64,000 nucleotides of DNA, taken from NCBI GenBank assembly GCA_032249735.1, contig JAVVHA010000011.1:17108-81107 (forward strand). The letters are read 5' to 3'. The stretch is from Dehalococcoidia bacterium. Lineage in GTDB: Bacteria > Chloroflexota > Dehalococcoidia > SM23-28-2 > HRBIN24. A program made the translations under genes and the position numbers. Below the pieces are notes generated by a model. That model ran no database searches, was not told the DNA's origin, and was given only the letters and a program-made list of their open reading frames with translations. Shown in pieces: positions 44,887 through 56,547 of this stretch (positions are counted from its first letter, which is position 1; each line of letters starts with the position of its first letter).

Positions 44887-46308
44887 TTACACCCCCACCA
44901 GACGGCGGGCGTCGGCCAGCACCCTCTGCACCTCCGCTGCCTCTCCCCGGACCTCGCTGTAGATGCGCAGAAGGGGCTCGGTGCCCGAGAGGCGGAAGAT
45001 GACCCATCCCCTGTCCAGGAGAAGGCGGACACCGTCGATGGTGTCCCTCCCCACCACTTGCAGCCCTCCCACGCTAGAGGGGGAGAGGGCGTCCAGGCAG
45101 GCCTTTAGCGCCTCCCTTCGCCCTTCATCTATCTCCACATCGATGCGGTCGTAGTGGTGGGGGCCGATGCGGGAGAACAGCTCCTCCACCAGCTGGGAGG
45201 GCGTCTTCCCCCGCTTGACCATCAGATCCAAGAAGCAGAGGGCGGAGAAGATGCCGTCCCGCTCCGGCAGGTGGCCACGGAAGGCGCACCCGCCCGACTC
45301 CTCGCCGGCGATGATGGCGTCTACCTCCATCATCTTAGGCCCCAGGAACTTGAACCCCACCCCTGTTTCGTATATGGGGAGTGAGTAAGGCTGGGCCAGA
45401 GGGAAGACCATGCGGGTGGCGGTGACGGACTTGACGATGGGCCCCCGTAATCCCCGCACCTCCAGCAGGTAATAGGTGAGGAGGGCGAAGGTGCGCTGGT
45501 TGTCCAGGAAGCGACCGTTCTCGTCCACTACCCCGAGGCGGTCGCCATCGCCATCGGTGGCCAGGCCCACATGGGCGTCGTGGCGGCGGATGGCCCTGGA
45601 AAGGGGCTTTAGGTTGCGAGCTATGGGCTCGGGGTTGGCCATGCCTGGGAAGATGGGGTTACGCCCGCCCCTTATCTGCCACACCTTGGTGCGACTGCCG
45701 GCCAGGAGGCGAAGAAGGTAGCCAGCGGCGGCGCCGTGCATGGGGTCCACCACCACGCGCAGGCCGGCCCCTCTTATAGCCTCCATATCCAGGAGTTCCT
45801 CCACATGGCGGATGTAGCCGGGGGTAGGGTCGAAGTCCTGCAAAAGGCCATGGCGACGCGCCTCGTCCTGCCGGAGGCGGGGTATGCGTGCCCACTCTTC
45901 GGCAGCGGGAATGAGGGCCTCGATGCGCTGCAGGACGGGCGGGGGCGCGCTTCCGCCGTAGGAGGGGCGCACCTTAAAGCCCAGCCACCGCCAGGGGTTG
46001 TGGCTGGCTGTGATGACCACTGCCCCATCGGCACCCAACTGGAGGATGCCGTGGGCCACCACCGGCGTAGGGGTGGGGTGGGGGGTGAGGAAGACAGGTA
46101 TCTGGTGGGCACAGAGGACCTCAGCCGCAGCCAGGGCGAAGTCCTCGGCGGCGAAGCGGGTGTCGTAGCCCACCACCACGCCTCGCTTTACACCCGTCTC
46201 CTCCAGATATCGGGCGAACCCTTCGGCGCAGGCGCGGACGGCATCAAAGGTATAGTCGGCGGCGATGATGCCCCGCCAACCGTCGGTGCCAAAGCGTATC
46301 CGCGTCAT
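44887..46308 (-). CDS. phosphoglucomutase/phosphomannomutase
   Basis: This 473-residue alpha-D-phosphohexomutase moves phosphate between C1 and C6 of glucose or mannose. Phosphoserine Ser102 is in TASHNP, the metal loop is DGDGDRLG, the sugar loop GEESGG and the phosphate-binding loop RLSGTEPLLRIYSE. All four active-site loops are intact. The ATG overlaps the upstream nucleotidyltransferase by four bases. Sugar specificity cannot be set from sequence; together with the flanking genes GDP-mannose or NDP-glucose production is likely. Confidence 0.94.
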   Translation of the reverse strand: MTRIRFGTDGWRGIIAADYTFDAVRACAEGFARYLEETGVKRGVVVGYDTRFAAEDFALAAAEVLCAHQIPVFLTPHPTPTPVVAHGILQLGADGAVVITASHNPWRWLGFKVRPSYGGSAPPPVLQRIEALIPAAEEWARIPRLRQDEARRHGLLQDFDPTPGYIRHVEELLDMEAIRGAGLRVVVDPMHGAAAGYLLRLLAGSRTKVWQIRGGRNPIFPGMANPEPIARNLKPLSRAIRRHDAHVGLATDGDGDRLGVVDENGRFLDNQRTFALLTYYLLEVRGLRGPIVKSVTATRMVFPLAQPYSLPIYETGVGFKFLGPKMMEVDAIIAGEESGGCAFRGHLPERDGIFSALCFLDLMVKRGKTPSQLVEELFSRIGPHHYDRIDVEIDEGRREALKACLDALSPSSVGGLQVVGRDTIDGVRLLLDRGWVIFRLSGTEPLLRIYSEVRGEAAEVQRVLADARRLVGV

Positions 46309-46997
46309 AGCCCTAGGGCCCTCACTTCTTCATCGGCCTCCCGGAGATCCTTTATAGTGTCCACTGCCCGCCAATAGGCGCGGCTGCGGTAGCCGTAAAG
46401 CTTGCCCTCTTGTGCCAGCAATGGGAAGGTAGTGGTCTCATGGTCACCCCGGTCGGGCAGTAGAGGGAAGATGGCAGGAGAGAGGACATAGACGCCACCG
46501 TTGATCCAAAAGGAAAGGCGGGGCTTCTCCACAAATTCCCGGATGCGGCCCTCCCGTCCCATGCGAACGATGCCGTAAGGGCTTTTAAGGGGCACTAGCA
46601 TGATGGTGGCCACCGCCCCTTTGCGCCGATGGTAGGCCACCAGTCGGTCCAGGGGCTGGTTGGTGAGGATATCGCCGTTAAGGGCCACGATGGGGTCGGC
46701 GTCTGAGGGGAGGAGGGTGTGCCCCAGCTTAAGGGCTCCTCCCCGGCCCAAGGGCTTCTCCTCCACCGTGTAGCTGATGCGCAGGCCGAAGCGGGAGCCA
46801 TCGCCAAAGTAGTCCTGGACCACCTCCGCCTTATAGTGGCAGAGGATGACGACGTGGGTGACGCCATACTGCTTCAGCCACCGCACCTGGTGCTCCAGGA
46901 TGGGACGGCCAGCTACCTCCACCATGGGCTTAGGGCGGTCCCAAGTGTAGGGGCGTAGTCGCTCGCCCTGTCCGCCCGCGATGATAAGGGCGTGCAC
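46305..46997 (-). CDS. sugar-1-phosphate nucleotidyltransferase
   Basis: This 230-residue GT-A fold enzyme has the signature IIAGGQGERLRPYTWDRPKPMVEVAGRPILEHQV at the N-terminus, LNGDILT with the metal-binding aspartate, and VEKPRLSFWINGGVYVLSP. It lacks the C-terminal left-handed helix of long forms. It likely joins GTP or another NTP to mannose- or glucose-1-phosphate. It overlaps the phosphohexomutase start and begins 45 bases after metK. Closest resemblance is to short mannose-1-phosphate guanylyltransferases, but glucose-1-phosphate thymidylyl/adenylyl activity is not excluded. Confidence 0.88.
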   Translation of the reverse strand: MHALIIAGGQGERLRPYTWDRPKPMVEVAGRPILEHQVRWLKQYGVTHVVILCHYKAEVVQDYFGDGSRFGLRISYTVEEKPLGRGGALKLGHTLLPSDADPIVALNGDILTNQPLDRLVAYHRRKGAVATIMLVPLKSPYGIVRMGREGRIREFVEKPRLSFWINGGVYVLSPAIFPLLPDRGDHETTTFPLLAQEGKLYGYRSRAYWRAVDTIKDLREADEEVRALGL

Positions 46998-47042
46998 TCC
47001 CTCACCTCCACCATCGTTAGGCCTGAAGGGCCTTAGGGCATT

Positions 47043-48233
47043 TCAAGCTCGTTGAGTTAGCCCAGCTGCCCGCCGCAACGCCTCGGCCTTATCTGTGCGC
47101 TCCCAGGGCAGGTCGAGGTCGGTGCGGCCGAAGTGGCCATAGGCAGCGATGGGCCGGTAGATGGGCCGGCGGAGGTCCAAGGTGGTGATGATGCCCTTGG
47201 GGCTGAGGTCGAAGTGCTGGCGCACCATCTCCACCAACCCACCGTGGTCGAACTTATGGGTGCCGAAGGTCTCCACCGACACGGCCACTGGCTGGGGATG
47301 GCCAATGGCGTAGCACAGCTCCACCTCCACCCGCTCCGCCAGGCCGGCGGCTACCAGGTTCTTGGCCACCCAGCGGGCGGCGTAGGTGGCCGACCTGTCC
47401 ACCTTGGATGGGTCTTTGCCGGAGAAGGAGCCGCCCCCATGGCGGGCAGCAGAGCCGTAAGTGTCCACGATGTTCTTGCGGCCTGAGAGGCCCGTGTCCG
47501 CCGCCGGCCCCCCTAGGATAAAGCTGCCGCTGCGGTTGACATGGATATCGGTCTGGGAGTCCAGCCAATGGCCTAGGACAGGCCTTATCACCTTTTCGAT
47601 GACATCGGCCCGTATGCGCTCCTGGGTGATGGGCCCAAGCTCATCCCGCTCGTCGTGTTGGGCAGCGACCACCACCGCTGCCGCCCGCTTGGGCTCGCCG
47701 TAGGAGTACTCGATGGTCACCTGGGACTTACCATCAGGGCGCAGGTAGGGGATGATGCCTTTCTTGCGGCATTCGGCCAGACGCATGCAGAGGCGGTGGG
47801 CCAACATGATGGGCAGGGGCATCAGCTCCGGCGTCTCGGTGCAGGCGAAGCCGATCATGATGCCCTGGTCGCCGGCCCCCTCGTCCTCGCCCACAGCCTT
47901 GGCGATCTCCGGCGCCTGTCGCTTGATGGAGACGATGATGCCACACGAGTCGGCGTCGAACTGATACTCAGGCTTGGTGTAGCCCACCTCCCGGATGACG
48001 CGGCGGGCTACATCGTCGTAGTTGATGTAGTGCGTGGTGGTGATCTCGCCAAGGATGACCACGAGGCCGGTGGTGGCCGTCACCTCACAGGCCACGTGGG
48101 CGCTGGGGTCATGCTCCAGGATCTCGTCCAAGATGGCGTCGGCGATCTGGTCGCACAGCTTGTCGGGGTGTCCTTCGGTAACGGACTCCGCCGTCATAAG
48201 TACCGATGGTGCGCTCATAAGGGTCAGCGCCAT
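47043..48233 (-). CDS. metK: S-adenosylmethionine synthetase
   Basis: MetK makes SAM from methionine and ATP. The 396 residues contain [44 protein letters not shown], the P-loop-like [23 protein letters not shown] and [18 protein letters not shown], all in the usual places. The ATG at 48231-48233 has GGGAGGTAAGGG before it; two later in-frame Met codons lie before the conserved core. It is 26 bases downstream of ahcY, so the SAM synthesis and recycling genes are cotranscribed. No SAM riboswitch was found. Confidence 0.97.
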   Translation of the reverse strand: MALTLMSAPSVLMTAESVTEGHPDKLCDQIADAILDEILEHDPSAHVACEVTATTGLVVILGEITTTHYINYDDVARRVIREVGYTKPEYQFDADSCGIIVSIKRQAPEIAKAVGEDEGAGDQGIMIGFACTETPELMPLPIMLAHRLCMRLAECRKKGIIPYLRPDGKSQVTIEYSYGEPKRAAAVVVAAQHDERDELGPITQERIRADVIEKVIRPVLGHWLDSQTDIHVNRSGSFILGGPAADTGLSGRKNIVDTYGSAARHGGGSFSGKDPSKVDRSATYAARWVAKNLVAAGLAERVEVELCYAIGHPQPVAVSVETFGTHKFDHGGLVEMVRQHFDLSPKGIITTLDLRRPIYRPIAAYGHFGRTDLDLPWERTDKAEALRRAAGLTQRA

Positions 48234-48259
48234 CCCTTACCTCCCAGTCGTAATTATGA

Positions 48260-49531
<1,272 letters not shown>

Positions 49532-49546
49532 GGTGCCTCCAAGGTT

Positions 49547-50446
49547 TCATAATATGACGATCTCGGCCCCCTGGTCACCCCCTCGCCGACGGGCGATGAG
49601 CCGCCGCACCAAGGGCAGAAGCCCTACCAGGTCACGCCTAAGGGCCGGCGTCTCGTATAGGGTGCACTCCACACGGTACCCCAGGCGGCGATAGGCGGCG
49701 ATGGCTGGGAGGTTTTGGGAGTCCACCGTCAGGTAGACTTGTGGGCACATGTCCAGCAGGTGGCGGGTCACCGCCCCCGTCACCAACGTGGCCAGGCCGC
49801 GGCCGCGGAAACGGGGATGGGTGAAGACGTTGCCCACCACTGCCACCCCTTCCTCGGGGGCGACCACGTGGGTGCCGGCGATAGCCACCAGCTTGCCATC
49901 CCACATCCCCCCGTAGTATATGCCTTCATCGATGACAGAGGGAGGGTAGGCAGTAGCGCTGCCTTCAGCGCTGTACAGGCGGTTGATGGCTGCCACGTCC
50001 CTGCCACTGAGGCGCATCACCTCCACCTTGGGCACCGGTGGGGGAGGGGTGAAGCTTTCTGCGTCCACCCGCATCCGCAACATGAGGTGCTGCTGGGAGA
50101 GGGAGAAGTGGCGTTGGGCCACCGCCAGGTGGTGCGTCTGCAGGGAGAGAAAGGTCCAGCGGGGCCCAGGGTGGAGGCGTAGAAGGGCCTCCAAGGGGCC
50201 TTCATCCCCCAGGGTGAGGGTGAGGGGTGTGGGCTCGGTGTGGGCGTAGAACAGGAGGGCCCACCTCTCCTCCCCCTGGGCCAGGAAATAGCGGCTGCGG
50301 GGAAAGAGGCGGGGGGAGAGGTGGGCCATGGCCAGGGCTGCATAGGCCTGGTGGGCTAGGAGTAGGGAGCGGATAAGATCCCTATCCTTCAACCACCGCA
50401 CCACATACGTGGCGGGACGATGCTCCAGCGAGACGGCCTCTTTCAC
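49547..50446 (-). CDS. GNAT-family acetyltransferase with N-terminal extension
   Basis: This 299-residue protein has a GNAT domain in its second half. VEVMRLSGRDVAAINRLYSAEGS starts it, and the acetyl-CoA loop is PRFRRGRGLATLVTGAVTRHLLD-like (HPRFRGRGLATLV). VYLTVDSQNLPAIAAYRRLGYRVECTLYE closes the fold. The first half (about 1-135) is a degenerate GNAT-like or unknown domain. I used the GTG at 50444-50446, which overlaps the mtnP stop as GTGA and has GGGGGAG upstream. Sitting inside a methionine-salvage operon, its acceptor might be a related metabolite, but that is guesswork. Confidence 0.8.
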   Translation of the reverse strand: MKEAVSLEHRPATYVVRWLKDRDLIRSLLLAHQAYAALAMAHLSPRLFPRSRYFLAQGEERWALLFYAHTEPTPLTLTLGDEGPLEALLRLHPGPRWTFLSLQTHHLAVAQRHFSLSQQHLMLRMRVDAESFTPPPPVPKVEVMRLSGRDVAAINRLYSAEGSATAYPPSVIDEGIYYGGMWDGKLVAIAGTHVVAPEEGVAVVGNVFTHPRFRGRGLATLVTGAVTRHLLDMCPQVYLTVDSQNLPAIAAYRRLGYRVECTLYETPALRRDLVGLLPLVRRLIARRRGGDQGAEIVIL

Positions 50447-51319
50447 CCGCGCTCCCCCGGCGGCAAATACCTCTGGATTAAGGGGCGAAGGCGCTCCACG
50501 GTCTCCCTGGGCACCAGCTGCCAGGGCGTCACCAGGGCGTCGCGGAGGGCGTTGGGGCAGGGGCAGCTGCGCTCCCGTGGCAGGAGAGGGATGAGCTGGC
50601 GCAGCACCTGGCGGGACATGGCCACTCCCCGTTGCAAGTTGCTCAGGATCATCTCCGCCGTGACGTCTTCGTGGTGAGGGTGCCACACGTCGTAGTCGGT
50701 GACCACCGCCAGGGTGGCATAGCACATCTCCGCCTCCCGCGCCAGGCGGGCCTCAGGCAAGGCCGTCATGCCGATGATGTCCGCCCCCCATGAGCGATAG
50801 AGGCGGGATTCGGCCCTGGTGGAGAAGGCTGGCCCTTCGATGACCACGTAGGTGCCGCCATCGTGGACGGTGGCGCCTGCCTGGCGCGATGCCTCCACCA
50901 GGGCGCGGCGCAGGAGGGGGCAGAAGGGGTCGGCCAAGGCGATGTGGGCCACCAGCCCTTGGCCGAAGAAGGTGCTTGGTCGCCCCCGGGTACGGTCGAT
51001 GAGCTGGTCGGGCACCACCAGGTGGAGGGGGGCCAGCTCCTCCCGCAAGGATCCCACCGCCGAGACGGCCACCACCATCTCCACCCCTAGCAGCTTGAGG
51101 GCATAGATGTTGGCCAGGTTGGGAAGCTCCGAGGGCAAGATGCGGTGCCCCCGCCCGTGCCGCGGAAGGAAGGCCACCTGCTCACCGCCTAAGGTGCCAA
51201 GGACGATGGTGTCGGAAGGGGGGCCGAAGGGGGTCTCTAGGAGTACCTCCTCCACGTGGGAGAGCTCTTCCATCTGGTAGAGGCCACTTCCGCCGATGAC
51301 TGCCAGGCGGGCCCGCTTC

Positions 51320-51327
<8 letters not shown>
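50443..51327 (-). CDS. mtnP: S-methyl-5'-thioadenosine phosphorylase
   Basis: The enzyme cleaves methylthioadenosine with phosphate to adenine and methylthioribose-1-phosphate. The 294-residue protein of the PNP/MTAP family has LAVIGGSGLYQMEEL at the start, LPRHGRGHRILPSELPNLANIYALK, IEGPAFSTRAESRLYRSWGADIIGMTALPEARLAREAEMCYATLAVVTDYDVW. The TALPEAxLAREA and TDYD segments favour MTA over purine nucleosides. The ATG at 51325-51327 overlaps the mtnA stop. Adenine released here could enter the ade-hpt route at 56-58 kb. Confidence 0.93.
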
Positions 51328-52366
<1,039 letters not shown>

Positions 52367-52443
52367 GGCTCTTTTCACATTATGCCACTCCGCCAACAAG
52401 GGTGATAAAATGGCGCAGATCCCCTTATGGGGGAGGTGAAAGG

Positions 52444-53616
52444 ATGAGCCGTCACGCGTCCCTTAAGGAGAAGGTCGCATCAGAGGTGGATGTCCGCCGC
52501 CATGAGCTGGTGGACCTGAGCCTCCGTATCCACGGGCATCCGGAGACGGCCTTTCAAGAGCGGCAGGCTTGCCGCTGGCTGTCCGATTACCTGGAATCCC
52601 ATGGCTTCCGGGTAGAGAGGGGGATATGCGGGCTGGAGACGGCCTTTCGGGCCACTTATGGCTCGGGAGGCCCCCACATCGCCTTCCTGGCGGAGTACGA
52701 TGCCCTGCCGGGCATAGGCCACGGCTGTGGACATAATATCATAGGCACAGCGTCGGTGGGGGCAGGGGTAGCGGTGCGGCCGGCGGTGGAGGCCTTGGGA
52801 GGCACCGTTTACGTGATAGGCACGCCGGCGGAGGAGGTGGCGGGGGGCAAGGTCATCATGGCCCAGCGGGGTGCCTTCGATGGCCTGGACTGCGCCATGC
52901 TGGTGCACCCCGGCTCTGCTAATGCCGTGGTGACCCGTGCCTTGGCATGCATCGAGCTGGAGGTGGAGTTCTTGGGGAGGCCGTCCCATGCCGCCGCCGC
53001 GCCAGAGGCGGGCCTCAATGCCTTGGACGCCATGATCATATCCTTCGCCTCCCTGGGGCTTTTACGCCAGCAGGTGCGGGACGGGGCCCGCATCCACGGC
53101 ATCATCACCGATGGCGGACAGGCGGTAAACGTCATTCCCCACCGCACGGCGGCCTCCCTTTTGGTGCGGGCACCGGAGGACGACTATTTGGAGATTCTGC
53201 GGGAGAAGGTCCTCTCCTGCTTCCGGGCGGGGGCGGAAGCCACCGGCTGTCAGCTGCGGTTCCGTTGGGGGGAGGAGACGCGTTACATGACCATGCGCAC
53301 CAATATGGTCCTAGCCCAACTCTTCCAGGCCAACTTTGAGGCCCTGGGCCGAAGAGTGGGGGGTGGGGAGAGGCGAGCCCTGGGCTCCACCGACATGGGT
53401 AACGTGAGCCACATGCTCCCAGCCATCCACCCCACCATCGCCGTGGCCCCGCCGGAGGTCGCCATCCACACCGAGGAGTTCCGGGAGTACGCTGCCTCCG
53501 AGGAGGGGCATCGTGCCCTGCTGGACGCCGCCAAGGCCTTGGCCATGACCTGCGTGGATCTTTTGGCCGACCCCGACATCCTGAGACAGGCCTGGGAGGA
53601 GTTCCGGGGCGGCTAG
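52444..53616 (+). CDS. M20 family amidohydrolase
   Basis: This 390-residue dinuclear metallohydrolase is of the M20D/AbgB-like group that cleaves N-acyl or p-aminobenzoyl-glutamate amides. Metal-binding segments are GIGHGCGHNIIG, PAEEVAGGK and LVHPGSAN. The dimerisation domain follows at about 165-285 (ELEVEFLGRPSHAAAAPEAGLNALDAMI), then GSTDMGNVSHMLPAIHPTIAV with the last ligand near HTEEF. The ATG at 52444 follows GGGGGAGGTGAAAGG. It is divergent from mtnA, and its stop overlaps the plsX stop by four bases. The natural substrate is unknown. Confidence 0.88.
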   Translation: MSRHASLKEKVASEVDVRRHELVDLSLRIHGHPETAFQERQACRWLSDYLESHGFRVERGICGLETAFRATYGSGGPHIAFLAEYDALPGIGHGCGHNIIGTASVGAGVAVRPAVEALGGTVYVIGTPAEEVAGGKVIMAQRGAFDGLDCAMLVHPGSANAVVTRALACIELEVEFLGRPSHAAAAPEAGLNALDAMIISFASLGLLRQQVRDGARIHGIITDGGQAVNVIPHRTAASLLVRAPEDDYLEILREKVLSCFRAGAEATGCQLRFRWGEETRYMTMRTNMVLAQLFQANFEALGRRVGGGERRALGSTDMGNVSHMLPAIHPTIAVAPPEVAIHTEEFREYAASEEGHRALLDAAKALAMTCVDLLADPDILRQAWEEFRGG

Positions 53617-54647
53617 ACGCTCAGCTGGCGCAGGGCCTCCAACATGCCCGAGCGGGCCGCCTCCCGCGCCACCCTAAGAGCGGAGCGAATGGCGTGAGCG
53701 TCGCTCCGGCCATGGGCCACGAACACAAGGCCGTCCACCCCCAGCAAGGGGCCAGCGCCATACTCCCGCCAGCTGGTGCGATGCAGGAGTTCCAGCACCG
53801 ATGGGGCTACCACCGCCCCCGCCGCCACCAGGAAGGGGAGGGCAGGAAGGACTAGGGGCAGGGCCAGGAGATTTCGCCGGCGGCCCGCCAACGCCTGGCG
53901 GGCCATGTCCTTCATGAGCTCCACCATCCCCTCCATGGTCTTGATGACTACATTACCTGTGAACCCATCGGTGACCACCACGTCTGCAACGCCGCGGGTG
54001 ATGTCCTTGCCCTCCACGTTGCCCACGAAGTTGAGGCCTGAGCCCTTGAGTAGGCGGTGGGCCTCCTGGGCCAGGGCGTTGCCCTTCACCTCCTCCTCGC
54101 CGATGTTGAGGAGTCCCACCCTGGGCCGCTCCACCTTCCAGACCCTCTCCATATAGGCGGCGGCCATCTGGGCCCACTGCAGGAGATAATGGGGCTTGGC
54201 GTCGGCGTTGGCCCCCACGTCCAACAGGAGAACCACCGGCCTGCCCACGGGCATGACGGCAGCCAGGGTGGGACGCTCGATGCCGCGGATGCGCCCAAGA
54301 TACATGATGGCAGCGGCCATCACCGCCCCTGTGTTGCCGGCGGAGACGAAGGCTTGGGCCCTGCCTTCCTTCAGCAGCCGGAGGCCCACGGCGATGGAGG
54401 AGTCCCGCTTGCGCCAGGCAGCCCGCGCTGGCTCCTCGTCCATGCCGATGACCTCGCTGGCCGCCACCACCTCCAGCCCCGGCGGCAAGGCGCCATGCCT
54501 GGCTAGCTCGGCTTCCACCTCCTGGGGCCGGCCCACCAGGGCCACCCTCATCCCCATCTGGCGACAGGCCATCACCGCCCCCGCCACCGTCTCCCTAGGG
54601 GCGTGGTCACCCCCCATGGCGTCCAAGGCTACCACCGGCTCCCCCAT
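53613..54647 (-). CDS. plsX: phosphate acyltransferase PlsX
   Basis: PlsX makes acyl-phosphate from acyl-ACP for phospholipid synthesis with PlsY. The 344-residue protein has VVALDAMGGDHAPRETVAGAVMA, FVSAGNTGAVMAAAIMYLGRIRGIERPTLAAVMP, LLDVGANADAKPHYLLQWAQMA, NIGEEEVKGN and DVVVTDGFTGNVVIKTMEG, the whole conserved core. TGGAGGTGAGGGC precedes the ATG. It stands apart from fabD/acpP, with which it is often grouped, and is divergent from nadA. Confidence 0.96.
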   Translation of the reverse strand: MGEPVVALDAMGGDHAPRETVAGAVMACRQMGMRVALVGRPQEVEAELARHGALPPGLEVVAASEVIGMDEEPARAAWRKRDSSIAVGLRLLKEGRAQAFVSAGNTGAVMAAAIMYLGRIRGIERPTLAAVMPVGRPVVLLLDVGANADAKPHYLLQWAQMAAAYMERVWKVERPRVGLLNIGEEEVKGNALAQEAHRLLKGSGLNFVGNVEGKDITRGVADVVVTDGFTGNVVIKTMEGMVELMKDMARQALAGRRRNLLALPLVLPALPFLVAAGAVVAPSVLELLHRTSWREYGAGPLLGVDGLVFVAHGRSDAHAIRSALRVAREAARSGMLEALRQLSV

Positions 54648-54685
54648 GCCCTCACCTCCAGCCCCATCCTAAGGGTCCCCAGCCC

Positions 54686-54715
54686 TTGACACCACCCTCC
54701 ACCGCGTGTTAGCCT
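54686..54715 (+). promoter_or_regulatory. nadA operon promoter
   Basis: TTGACA (54686-54691) and TAGCCT (54710-54715) are spaced by 18 bases. The -35 box is perfect and the -10 box weak, as is common for regulated promoters. Transcription would start near 54722, just before the 19-base dyad. Confidence 0.5.
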
Positions 54716-54727
54716 GTCCCCATCGGA

Positions 54728-54746
54728 TAGTGTCATGATGACACTA
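54728..54746. promoter_or_regulatory. 19-base dyad operator upstream of nadA
   Basis: TAGTGTCATGATGACACTA is a perfect inverted repeat of 8-base arms around TGA. It lies about 6 to 24 bases after the predicted transcription start and 14 bases before the nadA start codon. A repressor bound here would block the NAD operon. The TGACAC half-site also occurs in the -35 region (TTGACACC). The cognate regulator is not in the window; NAD-responsive repressors such as NiaR or NrtR are candidates by role, not by motif proof. Confidence 0.65.
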
Positions 54747-54760
54747 AATGAGGTGGGAGC

Positions 54761-55978
54761 ATGGGGATTGAGGCCCGGGCCTTACCCCTCCTGACGGAGG
54801 AGGACCTGCTCAATGAGGCCATGGAGTGTCCCACGGGGAGGCCCTTGGAGACACGGCCTCTGGCCGAGGAGCCGGCCTTCGCCTTCTGGCAGAGGGACAT
54901 ACCGCAGGAATATTGGCGCCTCACCGCCGAGGAGCTCAAGGAGCGCATCGCTCGCGCCCGCCGTATCTTGGGGGAGAGGTGTGTGGTGTTGGGCCATCAC
55001 TACCAGCGGGAGGACATCATCCAGTTCGCCGACGTGCGGGGCGACTCCTTCAAGCTGGCCCAGTGGGCGGCCCAGCGGGCGGAGGCGGAGTTCATCGTCT
55101 TCTGTGGCGTCCACTTCATGGCCGAATCGGCCGACATCCTCTCGCGGCCCCACCAGAAGGTCATCCTCCCCAACATGTCCGCCGGTTGCTCCATGGCCGA
55201 CATGGCCGACCCGGAGGACGTCTATGCCTGCTGGGAGGAGCTGCAGGAGTTGGCCCTGGGCCACATTATGCCCGTAACCTATATCAACTCTGCGGCTGCC
55301 CTTAAGGCCTTCTGTGGCCGTCATGGCGGCATCGTCTGCACCTCTTCCAACGCCAAGAAGATCCTCCAGTGGGCCATAGAACGGGCGGACAAGATCCTCT
55401 TCTTCCCCGACCAGCACCTGGGGCGCAACACGGGCCTCAAGTTGGGCCTATCTTTGGAGGAGATGCCCGTCTGGGACTATACCCTCCCGTACGGCAGCCT
55501 TGGGGGCAACCGTGAGGAGGCCCTGCGAAGGGCCAAGATCATCCTTTGGAAGGGCCACTGCTCGGTACACCAGCGGTTCACCGTGCAACAGATAGAGGAG
55601 GCCCGGCGCCGCTACCCCGATGTCAAGGTCATTGTCCACCCCGAGTGCCGCATGGAGGTGGTGCAGGCGGCGGACATGGACGGCTCCACTGAGTTCATCG
55701 CCCGCACCATCCAGGAGGCACCTCCCGGCAGCAAGTGGGCGGTGGGCACGGAGATCAACCTCGTCTCCCGTTTGGCGCGGGAGAACCCCGACAAGATAGT
55801 CTTCTGCCTAGACCCCGTGGTGTGCCCCTGCTCCACCATGTACCGCATCCACCCGGCCTATCTCTGCTGGGTGCTGGAGGAGCTGGCCCAAGGGCGCATC
55901 GTCAACCAGGTGAAGGTGGACGAGGAAACGGCCCACTGGGCGCGAGTGGCCCTGCAGCGCATGCTAGAGGTCAGTTGA
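54761..55978 (+). CDS. nadA: quinolinate synthase
   Basis: NadA condenses iminoaspartate with dihydroxyacetone phosphate to quinolinate using a [4Fe-4S] cluster. The 405-residue protein has the histidine pair in VLGHHYQREDIIQFADVRGDSFKLA. Cluster cysteines are at 115 (FCGVHFMAESADIL), 193 (IVCTSSNAKKIL) and 355 or 357 (VVCPCSTMYRI), along with HPECRMEVV and GTEINLVSRL. An N-terminal extension of about 60 residues precedes the usual start of the fold. nadB is not found nearby, so iminoaspartate must come from an enzyme encoded elsewhere. It is the first gene of an operon ending in nadC. Confidence 0.96.
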   Translation: MGIEARALPLLTEEDLLNEAMECPTGRPLETRPLAEEPAFAFWQRDIPQEYWRLTAEELKERIARARRILGERCVVLGHHYQREDIIQFADVRGDSFKLAQWAAQRAEAEFIVFCGVHFMAESADILSRPHQKVILPNMSAGCSMADMADPEDVYACWEELQELALGHIMPVTYINSAAALKAFCGRHGGIVCTSSNAKKILQWAIERADKILFFPDQHLGRNTGLKLGLSLEEMPVWDYTLPYGSLGGNREEALRRAKIILWKGHCSVHQRFTVQQIEEARRRYPDVKVIVHPECRMEVVQAADMDGSTEFIARTIQEAPPGSKWAVGTEINLVSRLARENPDKIVFCLDPVVCPCSTMYRIHPAYLCWVLEELAQGRIVNQVKVDEETAHWARVALQRMLEVS

Positions 55979-56010
55979 AGGCCCTAAAATGGAGGGGGAG
56001 GCATGAAGAG

Positions 56011-56547
56011 GTGGGTGAGATACGCCCCCACTCCCGCCTCATCGGCCGCCGCCTCATCCTCCGGCGGGTGAAGGAGCTAGCCCGCCAGATTGAGCAAGAC
56101 TACCAAGGGAAGCATCCCCTCCTGCTAGGGGCCCTCAAGGGCAGCTTCGTCTTCTTGGCCGACCTAGTGCGGCAGCTCCGTATGCCGGTGGAGGTAGACT
56201 TCATCGGCGCCGCTAGCTATGGCCACCGCACCGCCTCCAGTGGGGAGGTCAACATATATCATGAGCCCCGCCTCCCCATCGGAGGCCGACACGTCATCCT
56301 GGTGGAGGACATCGTGGACACGGGGGCGACCCTGGCCCAGGTGGTGCGCTATCTCCAAGGGAAGAAGCCGGCCAGCTTGCGCATCTGCGCCCTGTTGCGC
56401 AAGATGAAACCCGGCCAGCATGAGGTGGAGGTCCACTATCTGGGCTTCCAGGTGCCAGACCAGTTCCTGATAGGCTATGGTCTAGACTGTCAGGAGCAGT
56501 TCAGGCACCTGCCCGATATATGGACAGTGAAGGGGGTGGAGCCATGA
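56011..56547 (+). CDS. hpt: hypoxanthine phosphoribosyltransferase
   Basis: The enzyme joins hypoxanthine or guanine to PRPP, giving IMP or GMP. The 178-residue protein has GALKGSFVFLADLVRQL, the PRPP loop VILVEDIVDTGATLAQVV and the C-terminal FQVPDQFLIGYGLDCQEQFRHLPDI, all diagnostic. I used the GTG at 56011; GGAGGGGGAGG lies nine bases upstream and the product then starts at the usual distance from the fold. It overlaps ade by ATGA. Together with the adenine deaminase it would salvage adenine by way of hypoxanthine. Confidence 0.95.
   Translation: MGEIRPHSRLIGRRLILRRVKELARQIEQDYQGKHPLLLGALKGSFVFLADLVRQLRMPVEVDFIGAASYGHRTASSGEVNIYHEPRLPIGGRHVILVEDIVDTGATLAQVVRYLQGKKPASLRICALLRKMKPGQHEVEVHYLGFQVPDQFLIGYGLDCQEQFRHLPDIWTVKGVEP

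Noticed and set aside
48234..48259. Possible SAM riboswitch before metK, or elsewhere in the mtnA-metK operon
   Set aside because: Gaps between these genes are 26 bases or less and the region before mtnA has no SAM-box-like folding, so there is no room or sign of one.
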